Under the pieces are notes generated by a model. The model was not told the DNA's origin. It saw nothing but the letters and a program-made list of their open reading frames with translations, and ran no database searches. A DNA stretch of 64,000 nucleotides from Eubacterium uniforme. GTDB taxonomy: Bacteria; Bacillota; Clostridia; Lachnospirales; Lachnospiraceae. Both the position numbers and the translations under genes were made by a program. Within the stretch, counting starts at the first letter, position 1. Each line of letters starts with the position of its first letter. Shown piece by piece: positions 38,801 through 47,725 of the stretch. The stretch covers positions 62,001 to 126,000 of the forward strand of contig NZ_FUXZ01000003.1 of the NCBI RefSeq assembly GCF_900167115.1. The letters run 5' to 3'.

Positions 38801-40446
38801 ATAGTATCTGCATCCTTTACCATTTCGTCATTTATACTCGTTAATACTTCAATTCTATATGGAATTGGAATCTCTGGATTAATAAATGTTGAAAATCTTT
38901 CCTTAATTTCACCATCAACAATCTTAACTGCACCAATTTCAATAATCTTATCCGTCTTTGCACAAAAACCTGTTGTTTCTATATCAAATACAACAAATGT
39001 ACCCTCAAGGCTTTGCCCCTTGTCGTTAGTAACCATTTGCTTCTCATCATCAACAAGATATGCTTCAACTCCATATAATACTTTAAAGTCAAGACCTTCT
39101 GTGCTGCCATCATGACTCTTCTTATATCCATCAACAATGTCATCATAAGCATGTCTTGCATCAGGGAATCCCTGTACAACACCATGATCTGTAATGGCAA
39201 TGGCTCTATGCCCCCATGAATATGCACGCTTTACAATCGCGCCAGTATCACTTACACCATCCATTTCACTCATCTTTGTATGGCAGTGAAGTTCAACTCT
39301 TTTCTTTAAACTATTATCCTGTCTTTTTACTCTAAAATCAGGAATCTCCTTTATACCAGTAACCGATGATATTTCAAGCATTCTATCATATGTATCCATG
39401 ATACATACACCGTTTACTTTTATGAATGTACCCTTACCTAGTCTATCCCTGATTTCATCAAGTTGTTCATTTCTAATAAATATTTTTACGCATATTGTAT
39501 CTGTAAAATCAGTCATTGTAATTGTAACAATGGACTTCTCACCTCTTATCTCACGTTCCTCAAAATTAATGATTTGTCCTCTAACTATTACAACGCCGAT
39601 TTCACTTTGTATTTCACATATAGGAAGAGCTTCTTCATCAGCGAAATTTCTACCAAATATAACTGATGGATCATCAGGAAGTCTCTTTTTATATCTTCCT
39701 CCATCATTAAATTTCGCCCTACCATCTTCCTTATTTTCCTTCTTAACTTCTTCCTTAGGCGCACTAACTACTTCTTTAGCCTTTGTACCTTCACCTCCAT
39801 TAGAAGAATCTGAACTTGTAGCACTTTCTTCCTCACTAGATGCCTTCTCACTTTCAGCCTTACTTCTTAATGCCACAATATTTTTATTAATTGTCTTAAC
39901 CAAGCTTTCATATATTAATTCACTGTCATTATTTTCATCTTTTTCACTTAAGAAATTCCACTCCATATTAACAGCAATTCTAAACTTGGTTAAAAAAACA
40001 CTTTTTATAATTGATTCAAGTTTAGGTGCCTTGTCCCTGGCTATTAAATTATCAGCAACTGATGCTTTAATTACATCTCCCTCAACATCAAACTTGATTC
40101 TATCAAAAAAAGCTTTATCCAGCTGACCTCCTTGCGCATAAATATGTGCAAAGCTATCCTTATATTCAGTAAATATAATCCCTAGATTATACTGACTTGA
40201 TAATTCATAGTTTTCAATGATGTTAACATCTACCACTACATTTGGAAAGAATTGCTCATTAATTGTTTCTTCAACTTCATCGAATATCTTTCTTCCAATT
40301 AATCGATGCGTAACAATATAAATGTTATACTTAGTTCTTTCCTTGTTCACTGTGGCTCTTTCAACTTCAACTTCATTGAAAACATCTTTATAATTATCTT
40401 TAAGTTTTATTCCTGGAAATACATCATAAAACTTACGTCTTCCCAC
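35869..40446 (-). CDS. polC: DNA polymerase III alpha subunit, Gram-positive PolC type
   Basis: A 1525-residue replicative polymerase. It has an N-terminal domain, an OB domain (about 270-380) and a PHP domain (VELHCHTKMSEMDGVSD, about 385-), with a 3'-5' exonuclease inserted (TFVVFDIETTGF, about 485-660). The C-family polymerase core follows (about 800-1525), with PDIDLNFSG as the catalytic-Asp motif and a Cys zinc module CKHC...CPVCG. The start is GTG, 6 nt after AGGAGAG. It is slightly longer than B. subtilis PolC because of a charged linker at about 195-260. Confidence 0.97.
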   Translation of the reverse strand: MGRRKFYDVFPGIKLKDNYKDVFNEVEVERATVNKERTKYNIYIVTHRLIGRKIFDEVEETINEQFFPNVVVDVNIIENYELSSQYNLGIIFTEYKDSFAHIYAQGGQLDKAFFDRIKFDVEGDVIKASVADNLIARDKAPKLESIIKSVFLTKFRIAVNMEWNFLSEKDENNDSELIYESLVKTINKNIVALRSKAESEKASSEEESATSSDSSNGGEGTKAKEVVSAPKEEVKKENKEDGRAKFNDGGRYKKRLPDDPSVIFGRNFADEEALPICEIQSEIGVVIVRGQIINFEEREIRGEKSIVTITMTDFTDTICVKIFIRNEQLDEIRDRLGKGTFIKVNGVCIMDTYDRMLEISSVTGIKEIPDFRVKRQDNSLKKRVELHCHTKMSEMDGVSDTGAIVKRAYSWGHRAIAITDHGVVQGFPDARHAYDDIVDGYKKSHDGSTEGLDFKVLYGVEAYLVDDEKQMVTNDKGQSLEGTFVVFDIETTGFCAKTDKIIEIGAVKIVDGEIKERFSTFINPEIPIPYRIEVLTSINDEMVKDADTIDVVLPKFLDFCGDAVLVAHNADFDTSFICAKAEELGIETDFTYMDTVIMARFLIPELSRFKLDTVAKNLKIPLNNHHRAVDDAECTALIFQKLIGRLQDRNINTLKEANEKSASDIEIIKKAPTYHAIILVKNNVGRVNLYKLISNSHIEFFNKRPRIPKSDYHKLSEGLMIGSACEAGELYQAIIHERPEAEIARLCNFYDYYEIQPLGNNEFMLKTGNPEIDDKKKFLVDDIEVLKDYNRKIVALGEKFNKPVVATCDVHFLDPEDEIYRRIIQAGKGFKDADNQAPLFLRTTEEMLEEFDYLGYEKAEEVVITNTNKIADMIENISPIHPDKCPPEIENSDVMLREICYKKAHEMYGEELPTIVKERLDKELNSIIGNGYAVMYIMAQKLVWKSNEDGYLVGSRGSVGSSFVATMSGITEVNPLRPHYYCKHCKYSDFESEEVKANAGGCGFDLPDKDCPVCGNKLTKDGFDIPFETFLGFYGDKEPDIDLNFSGDYQANAHAYTEVMFGKGHSFRAGTITGVAEKTAYGYVRKYFEERGINKRNCEIERLAKGCEGIRRSSGQHPGGMVIVPADKEIYDFTPVQKPANDMTTDTITTHFEYHAIDANLLKLDILGHDDPTIIRMLEDLTDTNAQEIPLDDPTVMSLFANTDALGIKPEDIAGTPLGSLGIPEFGTDFVIGMLQDTKPTKFADLVRISGLSHGTDVWLNNAQYFIEQGYCTLSTAICTRDDIMTYLIYNGVESGLAFNIMEAVRKGKVAKGKEKKWPEMEAAMKEAGIEDWYIESCKRIKYMFPKAHAAAYVMMAYRIAYYKVFYPLAYYAAYFSIRAKAFDYETMCLGKEKLMANYERLMAMKEAGTLSQKDDLTIKDMKLVMEMYARGLEFLPIDIYNSDAKRFKIVDGKLLPPFNKIKDMGDNAAISLNEAAKCGKFLSKEDLLNRAKISKTNVEYMTELGLLEGLSEKNQISLFDLGQL

Positions 40447-40457
40447 AACTAACTCTC

Positions 40458-41519
40458 CTAATTATTATTCCAATTTCTTAGTTCTTCAATGAGTGCATTT
40501 AATAATTCACTCTCATCCATCGTTCTAATAATTTCGCCTTTTTTTATAAGTACACCCTTGCCATCTCCACCAGCAATTCCTATGTCTGCTTCTCTAGCTT
40601 CACCAGGTCCGTTAACCACGCAACCCATTACTGCAACCTTAATATCTAAATCTTCAAACTCTCTAACAGCCTCTTCAACTTTATTAGCAAGGTTTATTAA
40701 ATCAATCTTTGTTCTTCCACAAGTAGGACATGATACAACAGTAATACCATCCTGTCTATGTCCTAAACTCTTTAAAATATCCTTTGCAACTCTAACTTCA
40801 TGAACAGGATCACCAGTAAGTGAAACTCTCATGGTATCTCCAATTCCTTCATGAATTAAAATACCAAGTCCAACTGATGATTTAACTGTTCCTGTACGTA
40901 AAGTTCCAGATTCAGTTATTCCAATATGTAATGGATAATTTGTTTTTTCAGCTATCATCTCATGCGCTTTAAGACACATCATTACATCTGATGACTTAAG
41001 ACTAATTACAAGATTATCATAACCAAGTCCTTCAATAATCTTAATCTTTAATAAAGCACTTTCAACAATACCTTCTGGTGTAACCTTACCGTACTTATCC
41101 AAGATATCCTTTTCAAGCGAACCACTGTTTACACCTATTCTAATTGGAATATTGTCTATTTTCGCTCTTTCAACTACTGCTCTTAAATTCTCTATTGAAC
41201 CAATGTTACCAGGGTTAATTCTAATTTTATCCGCTCCATTATCCATTGCAGCAATTGCAAGTTTATAATCAAAATGTATGTCAGCAACTAAAGGAATATT
41301 AATCTGTGGTTTGATTTTTGAAATAGCTTCAGCAGCCTCCATAGTTGGAACGGCAACTCTTATAATTTCACAACCTTCTTTTTCTAATTCCTTAATCTGA
41401 GCTACTGTACTTTCAACATCCTCAGTTTTTGTATTTGTCATAGACTGAATAAGTATTGGATTACCTCCACCTATAACCTTATTTCCAATTTTAATTACTT
41501 TCGTACTGTCTCTATGCAT
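40458..41519 (-). CDS. ispG: (E)-4-hydroxy-3-methylbut-2-enyl-diphosphate synthase IspG (GcpE)
   Basis: A 353-residue 4Fe-4S enzyme of the MEP isoprenoid pathway. It has the TIM-barrel half beginning PILIQSMTNTKT and the cluster-binding C-domain with SCPTCGRT and MGCVVNGPGEA. Dxr (same pathway) and UppS/CdsA (isoprenoid- and lipid-using enzymes) lie upstream in the same operon. The ribosome site (GAGGTG) overlaps the end of rseP. Confidence 0.97.
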   Translation of the reverse strand: MHRDSTKVIKIGNKVIGGGNPILIQSMTNTKTEDVESTVAQIKELEKEGCEIIRVAVPTMEAAEAISKIKPQINIPLVADIHFDYKLAIAAMDNGADKIRINPGNIGSIENLRAVVERAKIDNIPIRIGVNSGSLEKDILDKYGKVTPEGIVESALLKIKIIEGLGYDNLVISLKSSDVMMCLKAHEMIAEKTNYPLHIGITESGTLRTGTVKSSVGLGILIHEGIGDTMRVSLTGDPVHEVRVAKDILKSLGHRQDGITVVSCPTCGRTKIDLINLANKVEEAVREFEDLDIKVAVMGCVVNGPGEAREADIGIAGGDGKGVLIKKGEIIRTMDESELLNALIEELRNWNNN

Positions 41520-41531
41520 AAAATCACCTCT

Positions 41532-42863
41532 TTACATACCAGCTATGATTTTTGAAATATCATTATAGAATAAAAATACCATTAATACCATAAGTAACGC
41601 AAATCCTACAAGATGAACAAATCCTTCTTTTTCTCTATCAACAGGCTTACCTCTTACTGCCTCAAAAAATAAGAATACTAGTCGTCCACCATCAAGTGCT
41701 GGAATCGGTAAAAGATTCATAACACCTAAGTTTGCACTAAGCATAACAAGTAAACTTGCTAAATTCATAATAACAACCTTAATACCCTGAATTATGCTTT
41801 GCTCATATGTATCTCCAATAGCTCCAACTATTCCGATTGGTCCTGAAACTTCTTCTTTCTTAACCGAGCCTGTAAAAATCAACTTAAGACTTTGAACTAC
41901 CATGTTAATGTTATATCTAAAAGTAGCGTAACCATATTTAACGCATCCAAGTGGACCTACTTTCTTTCTAATACCATTAACATCAAATCCTGTTTCATAT
42001 ACTGTCATCATCTTAGGCGCAACTTCAATAGTTTTTTCCTTATTTCCTCGTTTAATAACAATTGAAAGTTTCTTACCTTCTGTAAATGGATGATTTGATG
42101 TATATTTTGCAAATTCTTTTCCATTTTTCATTTCAACGCCATCAATACTAAGAATAGTATCTCCTGCTTTACCACCAGCCTTAGCAAATGCGCCATCCTC
42201 TAATACAGGTTCAAGTGCTGTTACAGGTAAATCAGTTGGTGAATATGAAATACCTAATAATATTCTTTGTTTCTCTTTTGGTTTAATTGTAGCTGTATGC
42301 TTTTTACCTTTTCTCTTATATACAACTTTAATATTTTCAGATTGTTTGGTTGTAGTTGTATACTGTCTTAACATAACATCATCACTAGTAAAAATTTTAG
42401 CTCCATCATATCTTAAAACAACATCACCATTACGAATTCCAGCTTCGTATGTTGGACTATCTTTTTCAACATCAACAACATAAGGTTTTGCAACTCCGCC
42501 TGCAATAACAAGTCCAATAGCAACAACAAGAGCTAAAATAAAATTAAATACAGGTCCTGCTGCAACTACTGCTATTCTTGCCCATACGGACTTACTACCA
42601 AATGCCCGGTCTTTCTCGGAATCCAGTTTTTCCTCATCCTCATCTTCACCATACATCATACAAGAACCACCAAGTGGTAATGCCTTTATGCTATAAAGTG
42701 TTTCACCTTTCTGTTTTGAAAAAATTCTTGGTCCCATTCCGACCGAAAACTCAAGTACCTTAATCCCACTTTTTTTAGCCACAATAAAATGACCAAATTC
42801 ATGGAATATTACAAGAATACTAAAAATCAAAATTGCTATTAGTATACTAATTATTCTTTGCAT
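41532..42863 (-). CDS. rseP: Site-2 intramembrane metalloprotease RseP
   Basis: A protein of about 443 residues of the S2P family that cleaves anti-sigma factors and signal-peptide remnants within the membrane. The zinc motif HEFGH lies in the first span, and the second metal motif NLLPIPALDGGR is near residue 380. Two PDZ-like regions cover about 110-290. The second of two adjacent ATGs (42863) has better spacing to the AGGAG site. Confidence 0.95.
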   Translation of the reverse strand: MQRIISILIAILIFSILVIFHEFGHFIVAKKSGIKVLEFSVGMGPRIFSKQKGETLYSIKALPLGGSCMMYGEDEDEEKLDSEKDRAFGSKSVWARIAVVAAGPVFNFILALVVAIGLVIAGGVAKPYVVDVEKDSPTYEAGIRNGDVVLRYDGAKIFTSDDVMLRQYTTTTKQSENIKVVYKRKGKKHTATIKPKEKQRILLGISYSPTDLPVTALEPVLEDGAFAKAGGKAGDTILSIDGVEMKNGKEFAKYTSNHPFTEGKKLSIVIKRGNKEKTIEVAPKMMTVYETGFDVNGIRKKVGPLGCVKYGYATFRYNINMVVQSLKLIFTGSVKKEEVSGPIGIVGAIGDTYEQSIIQGIKVVIMNLASLLVMLSANLGVMNLLPIPALDGGRLVFLFFEAVRGKPVDREKEGFVHLVGFALLMVLMVFLFYNDISKIIAGM

Positions 42864-42929
42864 CATTGCTCCTTACTTTAGCATTAAATCTCCTCTTTAA
42901 TCCTAATTTTCATTTTTTTCATTTATTAA

Positions 42930-44096
42930 TCATTTCCTATTGTTATCTAATTTCTCATTAATCAATTCATATGCCTTCTTCTCTGTATCAAGTATCTGAT
43001 CAACATCTGGATTATCTATAAACTCAATATTATTCATAACATATTCAATAAGATCAACAATCTCTAGATATTTAATCTCTTCATTTAAAAACTTACTAAC
43101 TGCAAGTTCATTCGCTGCATTAAATGCAGTTGGAATATTACCACCACGTCTTGCCGCAGCAAGTGCTAAATATAATCCTTTGAAATTATCAAGATCAGGT
43201 GTATCAAATGTTATTGATTTTAAAGTCTTAAAATCTACTCTATCACCTTTTAAAAATCTTCTTTCTGGATAGAAAAGCGCATATTGAATTGGTAATCTCA
43301 TATCCGGTGTACCAAGCTGTGCTATTATGGCACCATCAACATATTGAACCATGGAATGAATTAAACTTTGTGGCTGAATTACAACTTCTATGTCATCAAT
43401 AGAAACATCAAACAACCATCTAGCCTCCATGACTTCTAGTCCCTTGTTTACCATTGTAGAAGAATCAATGGTAATTTTTTTACCCATACTCCAGTTTGGA
43501 TGATTAAGCGCATCTGCAAGTGTAACATTTTTCATCTGTTCTCTTGTATAACCTCTAAATGGTCCACCTGAAGCTGTAAGTAAAATTTTATCTATTTTCT
43601 CATTGCTTTCTCCATTTAACGACTGGAAAATAGCACTATGTTCACTATCAACTGGTAAAATCTTAACGCCCTTTTTTCTAGCTAAAGGCATAATAATATG
43701 CCCTGCGCAAACTAAAGTTTCCTTATTAGCGAGAGCTATGTCCTTACCTGCATTAATAGCTGCGATTGTTGGTTTAATTCCAATCATTCCAACAACAGAT
43801 GTAAGTACAACATCTGCACTTTCAACTGTTGCAATTTCAATTAAACCATCCATTCCAGATACAACCTTAATATCAGTATCTTTTAATTTATCCTTTACAT
43901 CTGTAACCTTACTATCATCATAAATACAAACAATTTCAGGTTTATACTTAACGGCCTGCTCACATAGCAATGTAACGTTACTACCTGCTGATAGAGCTAC
44001 CACATTTAAATCATCATTATCATCAACAATCTCTAAGCACTGAGTTCCTATTGAACCAGTGCTTCCTAAGATTGAAATATTCTTCTTAATATTCAT
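42930..44096 (-). CDS. dxr: 1-deoxy-D-xylulose-5-phosphate reductoisomerase
   Basis: A 388-residue NADPH-dependent enzyme, the committed step of the MEP pathway and target of fosmidomycin. Motifs are ILGSTGSIGTQ (NADPH), the metal-binding VDSEHSAIFQ, TASGGPFR and the GLEVMEARWLF loop. All are intact. It lies between cdsA and rseP in the classical Clostridia order. Confidence 0.97.
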   Translation of the reverse strand: MNIKKNISILGSTGSIGTQCLEIVDDNDDLNVVALSAGSNVTLLCEQAVKYKPEIVCIYDDSKVTDVKDKLKDTDIKVVSGMDGLIEIATVESADVVLTSVVGMIGIKPTIAAINAGKDIALANKETLVCAGHIIMPLARKKGVKILPVDSEHSAIFQSLNGESNEKIDKILLTASGGPFRGYTREQMKNVTLADALNHPNWSMGKKITIDSSTMVNKGLEVMEARWLFDVSIDDIEVVIQPQSLIHSMVQYVDGAIIAQLGTPDMRLPIQYALFYPERRFLKGDRVDFKTLKSITFDTPDLDNFKGLYLALAAARRGGNIPTAFNAANELAVSKFLNEEIKYLEIVDLIEYVMNNIEFIDNPDVDQILDTEKKAYELINEKLDNNRK

Positions 44097-44145
44097 TGTT
44101 CCACCATTATGTTTATATACTAAACTTATTATAATTCCACACTAA

Positions 44146-44168
44146 CTTAGTATCATTTTGCAACTAAG
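44146..44168 (-). repeat. Intercistronic hairpin between cdsA and dxr
   Basis: A 6-bp stem CTTAGT / ACTAAG with an 11-nt loop lies 2 bp after the cdsA stop. Its core (AGTTGCAAAATGATACT) differs by one base from the hairpin at 18022, which suggests a common repeat family. Confidence 0.45.
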
Positions 44169-44170
44169 AA

Positions 44171-45004
44171 TTATTTCATAAATTCCACTAATATCCAAAT
44201 AAGTGGAGCTGTAAAAATGACACTATCAAATCTATCCATAATTCCACCATGTCCAGGGATTAATGTACCATAATCCTTGATTTGCATATGTCTCTTAATA
44301 GCTGATGCAGCTAAATCTCCAACCATTGAGATGAATGATCCAAAGAAACATACAACAACAAACATAATTCTAATATCAACAGTTGAATTAATCTTATCTC
44401 CTACATATAAAGCATATAAGAATCCACATAAGCAGCTTCCAAACACACCACCTATTGCTCCTTCAACTGTTTTCTTTGGACTTAATACTGGTGCCATCTT
44501 ATGCTTTCCAAACATAACACCAAATATGTATGCAAAGGTATCACATCCCCATGAACATAAATAAATAAGCCATACGATATATCTTCCACCATTTGCTATT
44601 CTAACCTTATATACATACGAAAGCATAACAGGTACATATAAAAGACCAAACATAACAAATGCTATCTCAGCTGGTTTAAATTCTGGATACGTTAAAACAT
44701 ATAACACACATACAAACATAAGAGATAATACCATTAGAATCATTGTATATTCATTGTACGCACTATCCCTAATTAAAAAATAATACATAATTGCTGCTGC
44801 ATATCCAGCAAATGCAATCTTCTTTTTTTCAATTGAAAATGCTCTATATAATTCAAACAAACCTACTAATGAAACGCAAAGTGTTGTTACATATAAAACA
44901 TCTCCACCTAAATGAACTGTAAGTATTGCAATTAAAACAAGTATAATTCCACTAAATAGTCTTACCATAGTGGACTTGCTAAAAAGTTTTCCAATTGCAG
45001 ACAT
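44171..45004 (-). CDS. cdsA: Phosphatidate cytidylyltransferase
   Basis: A 277-residue integral membrane enzyme that makes CDP-diacylglycerol for phospholipid synthesis. It has about seven spans, and the family signature near the C-terminus includes SAIKRHMQIKDYGTLIPGHGG followed by MDRFDS. The ribosome site is AAGGTAATTCTT. It lies 10 bp after uppS. Confidence 0.95.
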   Translation of the reverse strand: MSAIGKLFSKSTMVRLFSGIILVLIAILTVHLGGDVLYVTTLCVSLVGLFELYRAFSIEKKKIAFAGYAAAIMYYFLIRDSAYNEYTMILMVLSLMFVCVLYVLTYPEFKPAEIAFVMFGLLYVPVMLSYVYKVRIANGGRYIVWLIYLCSWGCDTFAYIFGVMFGKHKMAPVLSPKKTVEGAIGGVFGSCLCGFLYALYVGDKINSTVDIRIMFVVVCFFGSFISMVGDLAASAIKRHMQIKDYGTLIPGHGGIMDRFDSVIFTAPLIWILVEFMK

Positions 45005-45014
45005 AAGAATTACC

Positions 45015-45725
45015 TTATACCTTTCCGAATCGTCTGTTTCTAGACGAATAAATTTCTATTGCTTTTTCAAGCTCTTTCTTATTAAAATCAGGCCATAAAC
45101 AATCAGTAAAATAAAACTCAGTATATGCTAACTGCCATAATAGGTAATTAGATAATCTTTCTTCTCCACTGGTTCTAATAAGTAAGTCTGGATCTGGCAT
45201 ATCATCTGTATCAAGATATGAACTAAACATCTTTTCATCAATATCATCAATATTGATTTTGCCATCCTTACCATCTGCACTTATTCTCTTTATGGCTCTA
45301 ATAATCTCATCCCTGCTTCCATAGTTAATGGCAATTGTAAAATTAAGGCCACCGTTCTTTGCAGTAACTTCCTCAAGATGAAGAATAGTATCTCTAATAT
45401 CTTCATCAAGGCGTGATAAATCACCAATGACTCTAACTCTCATATCATTATCATTTGCTCTTTTTTCACAGTTCTTAAGATAATTTCTTAAAAGTTTCAT
45501 AAGTGCTTTTACTTCATCATCAGGTCTATTCCAGTTTTCTGTTGAAAACGCATAAACAGTTAAGTACTTAATACCTAAATCCCAAGCATCTTCACATATC
45601 TGTTCTACTGTCTTAGCACCTGCTGCATGCCCCATATTTCTAGGCAGATGTCTTTTCTTAGCCCATCTGCCATTTCCATCAAGTATAATTGCCACGTGCT
45701 GTGGCACATTTAATTCTTCTGACAT
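45015..45725 (-). CDS. uppS: Undecaprenyl diphosphate synthase
   Basis: A 236-residue cis-prenyltransferase that builds the C55 wall-lipid carrier. The catalytic Asp is in LDGNGRWAKKR, with AFSTENWNRP and the C-terminal TSGEERLSNYLLWQ stretch. It works with UppP (13583) in the carrier cycle. It lies between frr and cdsA. Confidence 0.96.
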   Translation of the reverse strand: MSEELNVPQHVAIILDGNGRWAKKRHLPRNMGHAAGAKTVEQICEDAWDLGIKYLTVYAFSTENWNRPDDEVKALMKLLRNYLKNCEKRANDNDMRVRVIGDLSRLDEDIRDTILHLEEVTAKNGGLNFTIAINYGSRDEIIRAIKRISADGKDGKINIDDIDEKMFSSYLDTDDMPDPDLLIRTSGEERLSNYLLWQLAYTEFYFTDCLWPDFNKKELEKAIEIYSSRNRRFGKV

Positions 45726-45742
45726 TTAAAACCGCCTTATAA

Positions 45743-46297
45743 TTAAACTGTAAGAATTTCTTTTGACTTATCTTCGATAATATCTTCTACTTTCTTAACA
45801 TACTTATCAGTAAGTTTCTGAATATCATCTTCAATATCACTTAATTCATCTTCTGAAATTTCATTAGCTTTATTCTGTTTCTTGAAAGCATCGTTTGCAT
45901 CTCTTCTAATATTTCTAACTGCAACCTTAGCATTTTCGCCCTTCTTCTTAACGTCCTTAACTAATTCCTTACGTCTTTCCTCTGTAAGTTCTGGGAATAC
46001 AAGTCTAATAACCTTACCATCGTTAGTTGGTGTAAGTCCAAGGTCTGATGCTAAAATAGCCTTTTCAATTTCTTTAAGGAGTGTTGCATCCCAAGGTGCA
46101 ATACAAATCATTCTAGCTTCTGGAACTGTAATATTACCAACCTGCTGTAATACTGTTGGTGTTCCATAATAATCTACAGTAATCTTGTCTAAGATATGAG
46201 GATTAGCTCTTCCAGCTCTGATTGTGCTATATTCCTCCTGTAAATTTGAAATTGTTTTTTCCATTTTTTCTTCGTAAACATTAAGTCTTTGATCCAT
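45743..46297 (-). CDS. frr: Ribosome recycling factor
   Basis: A 184-residue RRF that splits post-termination ribosomes with EF-G. Conserved stretches include RAGRANPHILDKI, VPEARMICIAPWD and NDGKVIRLVFPELTEERR. It starts after AGGAGGATATC, 9 bp from pyrH. Confidence 0.97.
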   Translation of the reverse strand: MDQRLNVYEEKMEKTISNLQEEYSTIRAGRANPHILDKITVDYYGTPTVLQQVGNITVPEARMICIAPWDATLLKEIEKAILASDLGLTPTNDGKVIRLVFPELTEERRKELVKDVKKKGENAKVAVRNIRRDANDAFKKQNKANEISEDELSDIEDDIQKLTDKYVKKVEDIIEDKSKEILTV

Positions 46298-46306
46298 GAT
46301 ATCCTC

Positions 46307-47005
46307 CTAATCTACTGTAATAACTGTACCGGTTGTCTTACCAGTAGCTGCATTTATAATACTATTTTCTTCATTAAGTCCAAATAAAATCATTGGAACT
46401 TTATTTTCCATACATAAAACTGCCGCACTTAAATCAATAACGCCAAGCTTATTATCAACAATATCACTCATCTTCATTGTTGCAAACTTCTTAGCATCTG
46501 GATTCTTATGTGGGTCAGAATCATAAACACCATCAATGGCCTTGCCACCTAAAATACACTCAGCTTCAATTTCGATTGCACGAAGTGCCATACACATATC
46601 TGTTGAAAAATATGGATGACCTGTACCACCTGCAAAGAAACATACCTTACCTTCAGCAAATGCTTCATTTACAGCATCCTTTGAAAATTGCTTTGTAAAT
46701 GTTCCACATATAAATGGTGTGAAAACATCTGTCTTAATTCCTTCTGTTCTAAAGATTTCTGAAACATACATGCAGTTCATAACTGTTGCAAGCATACCTA
46801 TGCCATCAGCCTTTGTTCTATCAATCTTTTCACTTGTTCTTCCGCGCCAGAAATTTCCACCGCCTACAACAATGCCGATTTCCACCCCCTGATCAACAAG
46901 TACTTTGACCTGCTTAGCTACTGCAACGCAAGAAGCTTCATCAAAACCAAACTTCTTATCACCTGCAAGAGCTTCGCCACTTAATTTTAATAATACTCTC
47001 TTCAT
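46307..47005 (-). CDS. pyrH: UMP kinase
   Basis: A 232-residue amino-acid-kinase-fold UMP kinase (UMP to UDP). Motifs are LKLSGEAL, GGGNFWRG and the TGHPYFSTD loop. In many Firmicutes it follows rpsB-tsf. Here those genes are absent, and nrdG lies directly upstream (16-bp gap), so pyrimidine nucleotide and deoxynucleotide steps share a transcript (inference). Confidence 0.96.
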   Translation of the reverse strand: MKRVLLKLSGEALAGDKKFGFDEASCVAVAKQVKVLVDQGVEIGIVVGGGNFWRGRTSEKIDRTKADGIGMLATVMNCMYVSEIFRTEGIKTDVFTPFICGTFTKQFSKDAVNEAFAEGKVCFFAGGTGHPYFSTDMCMALRAIEIEAECILGGKAIDGVYDSDPHKNPDAKKFATMKMSDIVDNKLGVIDLSAAVLCMENKVPMILFGLNEENSIINAATGKTTGTVITVD

Positions 47006-47021
47006 GTTACATCTCCTGTCA

Positions 47022-47639
47022 TTAATTCATAAATTCTTCGATTGTTACTGCCTGTCCGCTTTCTAAACTCTTTCTGACATCAATAACTCTCTGATTTGAA
47101 GAGCCTCTAAATTTTAAATTTAGATTTTTGAGAGGTTCCATAAATTCGCCATCTATTAAGACATCAATATTTTCAAGAATCTCTCTTATATATTCAGTAT
47201 TTGCTCTTGATTTTTCATCTTTAATGAGTGGCTCATAAAAATTAATTGTGTTACGAGCATCAACTTCCTTACTGATACCAATCTTCTGATTAACTGAATA
47301 ATCATAAATTAATTCCTCAAAAACAAATCCTGTAAATAACCAAATATTCTTTTCAGGTAGTTCTCTTCTTATTCTTTTAATAAGGCCAAGAACCTCCGCC
47401 TGATTTTCAGGTTCAAGTGGATCTCCACCTAAAATGGTAATTCCTTCCATGTAGTCAGGTTTAAGTGCATCCATAATCTTATCTTCTGCCGCTCTGTCAT
47501 ATGGCTTTCCATATTCAAAATTCCATGTTTTTTCACTAAAGCAGTTCTTACAACCATGTCTGCACCCTGAAACAAAGAATGATACTCTAACCCCTGTTCC
47601 ATTTTCAACACTAAATTCTTTAATATTCCCGTAATACAT
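47022..47639 (-). CDS. nrdG: Anaerobic ribonucleotide-reductase activating protein
   Basis: A 205-residue radical-SAM activase that installs the glycyl radical on NrdD. Cluster cysteines are C26, C30 and C33 (CRHGCKNC). GGDPLEPENQ binds SAM. It is longer than the usual 150-170 residues, with an insertion near 120-165. It has a strong AAGGAGG site. Its target nrdD lies about 2 kb upstream, separated by the transglutaminase-like gene. Confidence 0.95.
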   Translation of the reverse strand: MYYGNIKEFSVENGTGVRVSFFVSGCRHGCKNCFSEKTWNFEYGKPYDRAAEDKIMDALKPDYMEGITILGGDPLEPENQAEVLGLIKRIRRELPEKNIWLFTGFVFEELIYDYSVNQKIGISKEVDARNTINFYEPLIKDEKSRANTEYIREILENIDVLIDGEFMEPLKNLNLKFRGSSNQRVIDVRKSLESGQAVTIEEFMN

Positions 47640-47725
47640 ATTAACACCTCCTTATCTAAATAGATAAAGCCTATCTGATTATGCATGCTGACACATACAT
47701 ATTACAGTCAAATCATGTTTTAGTA

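Noticed and set aside
39398-40126. 242-codon plus-strand frame
   Set aside because: It lies wholly inside polC on the other strand. Its Ser/Leu-rich composition is typical of antisense frames, and it has no start signals.
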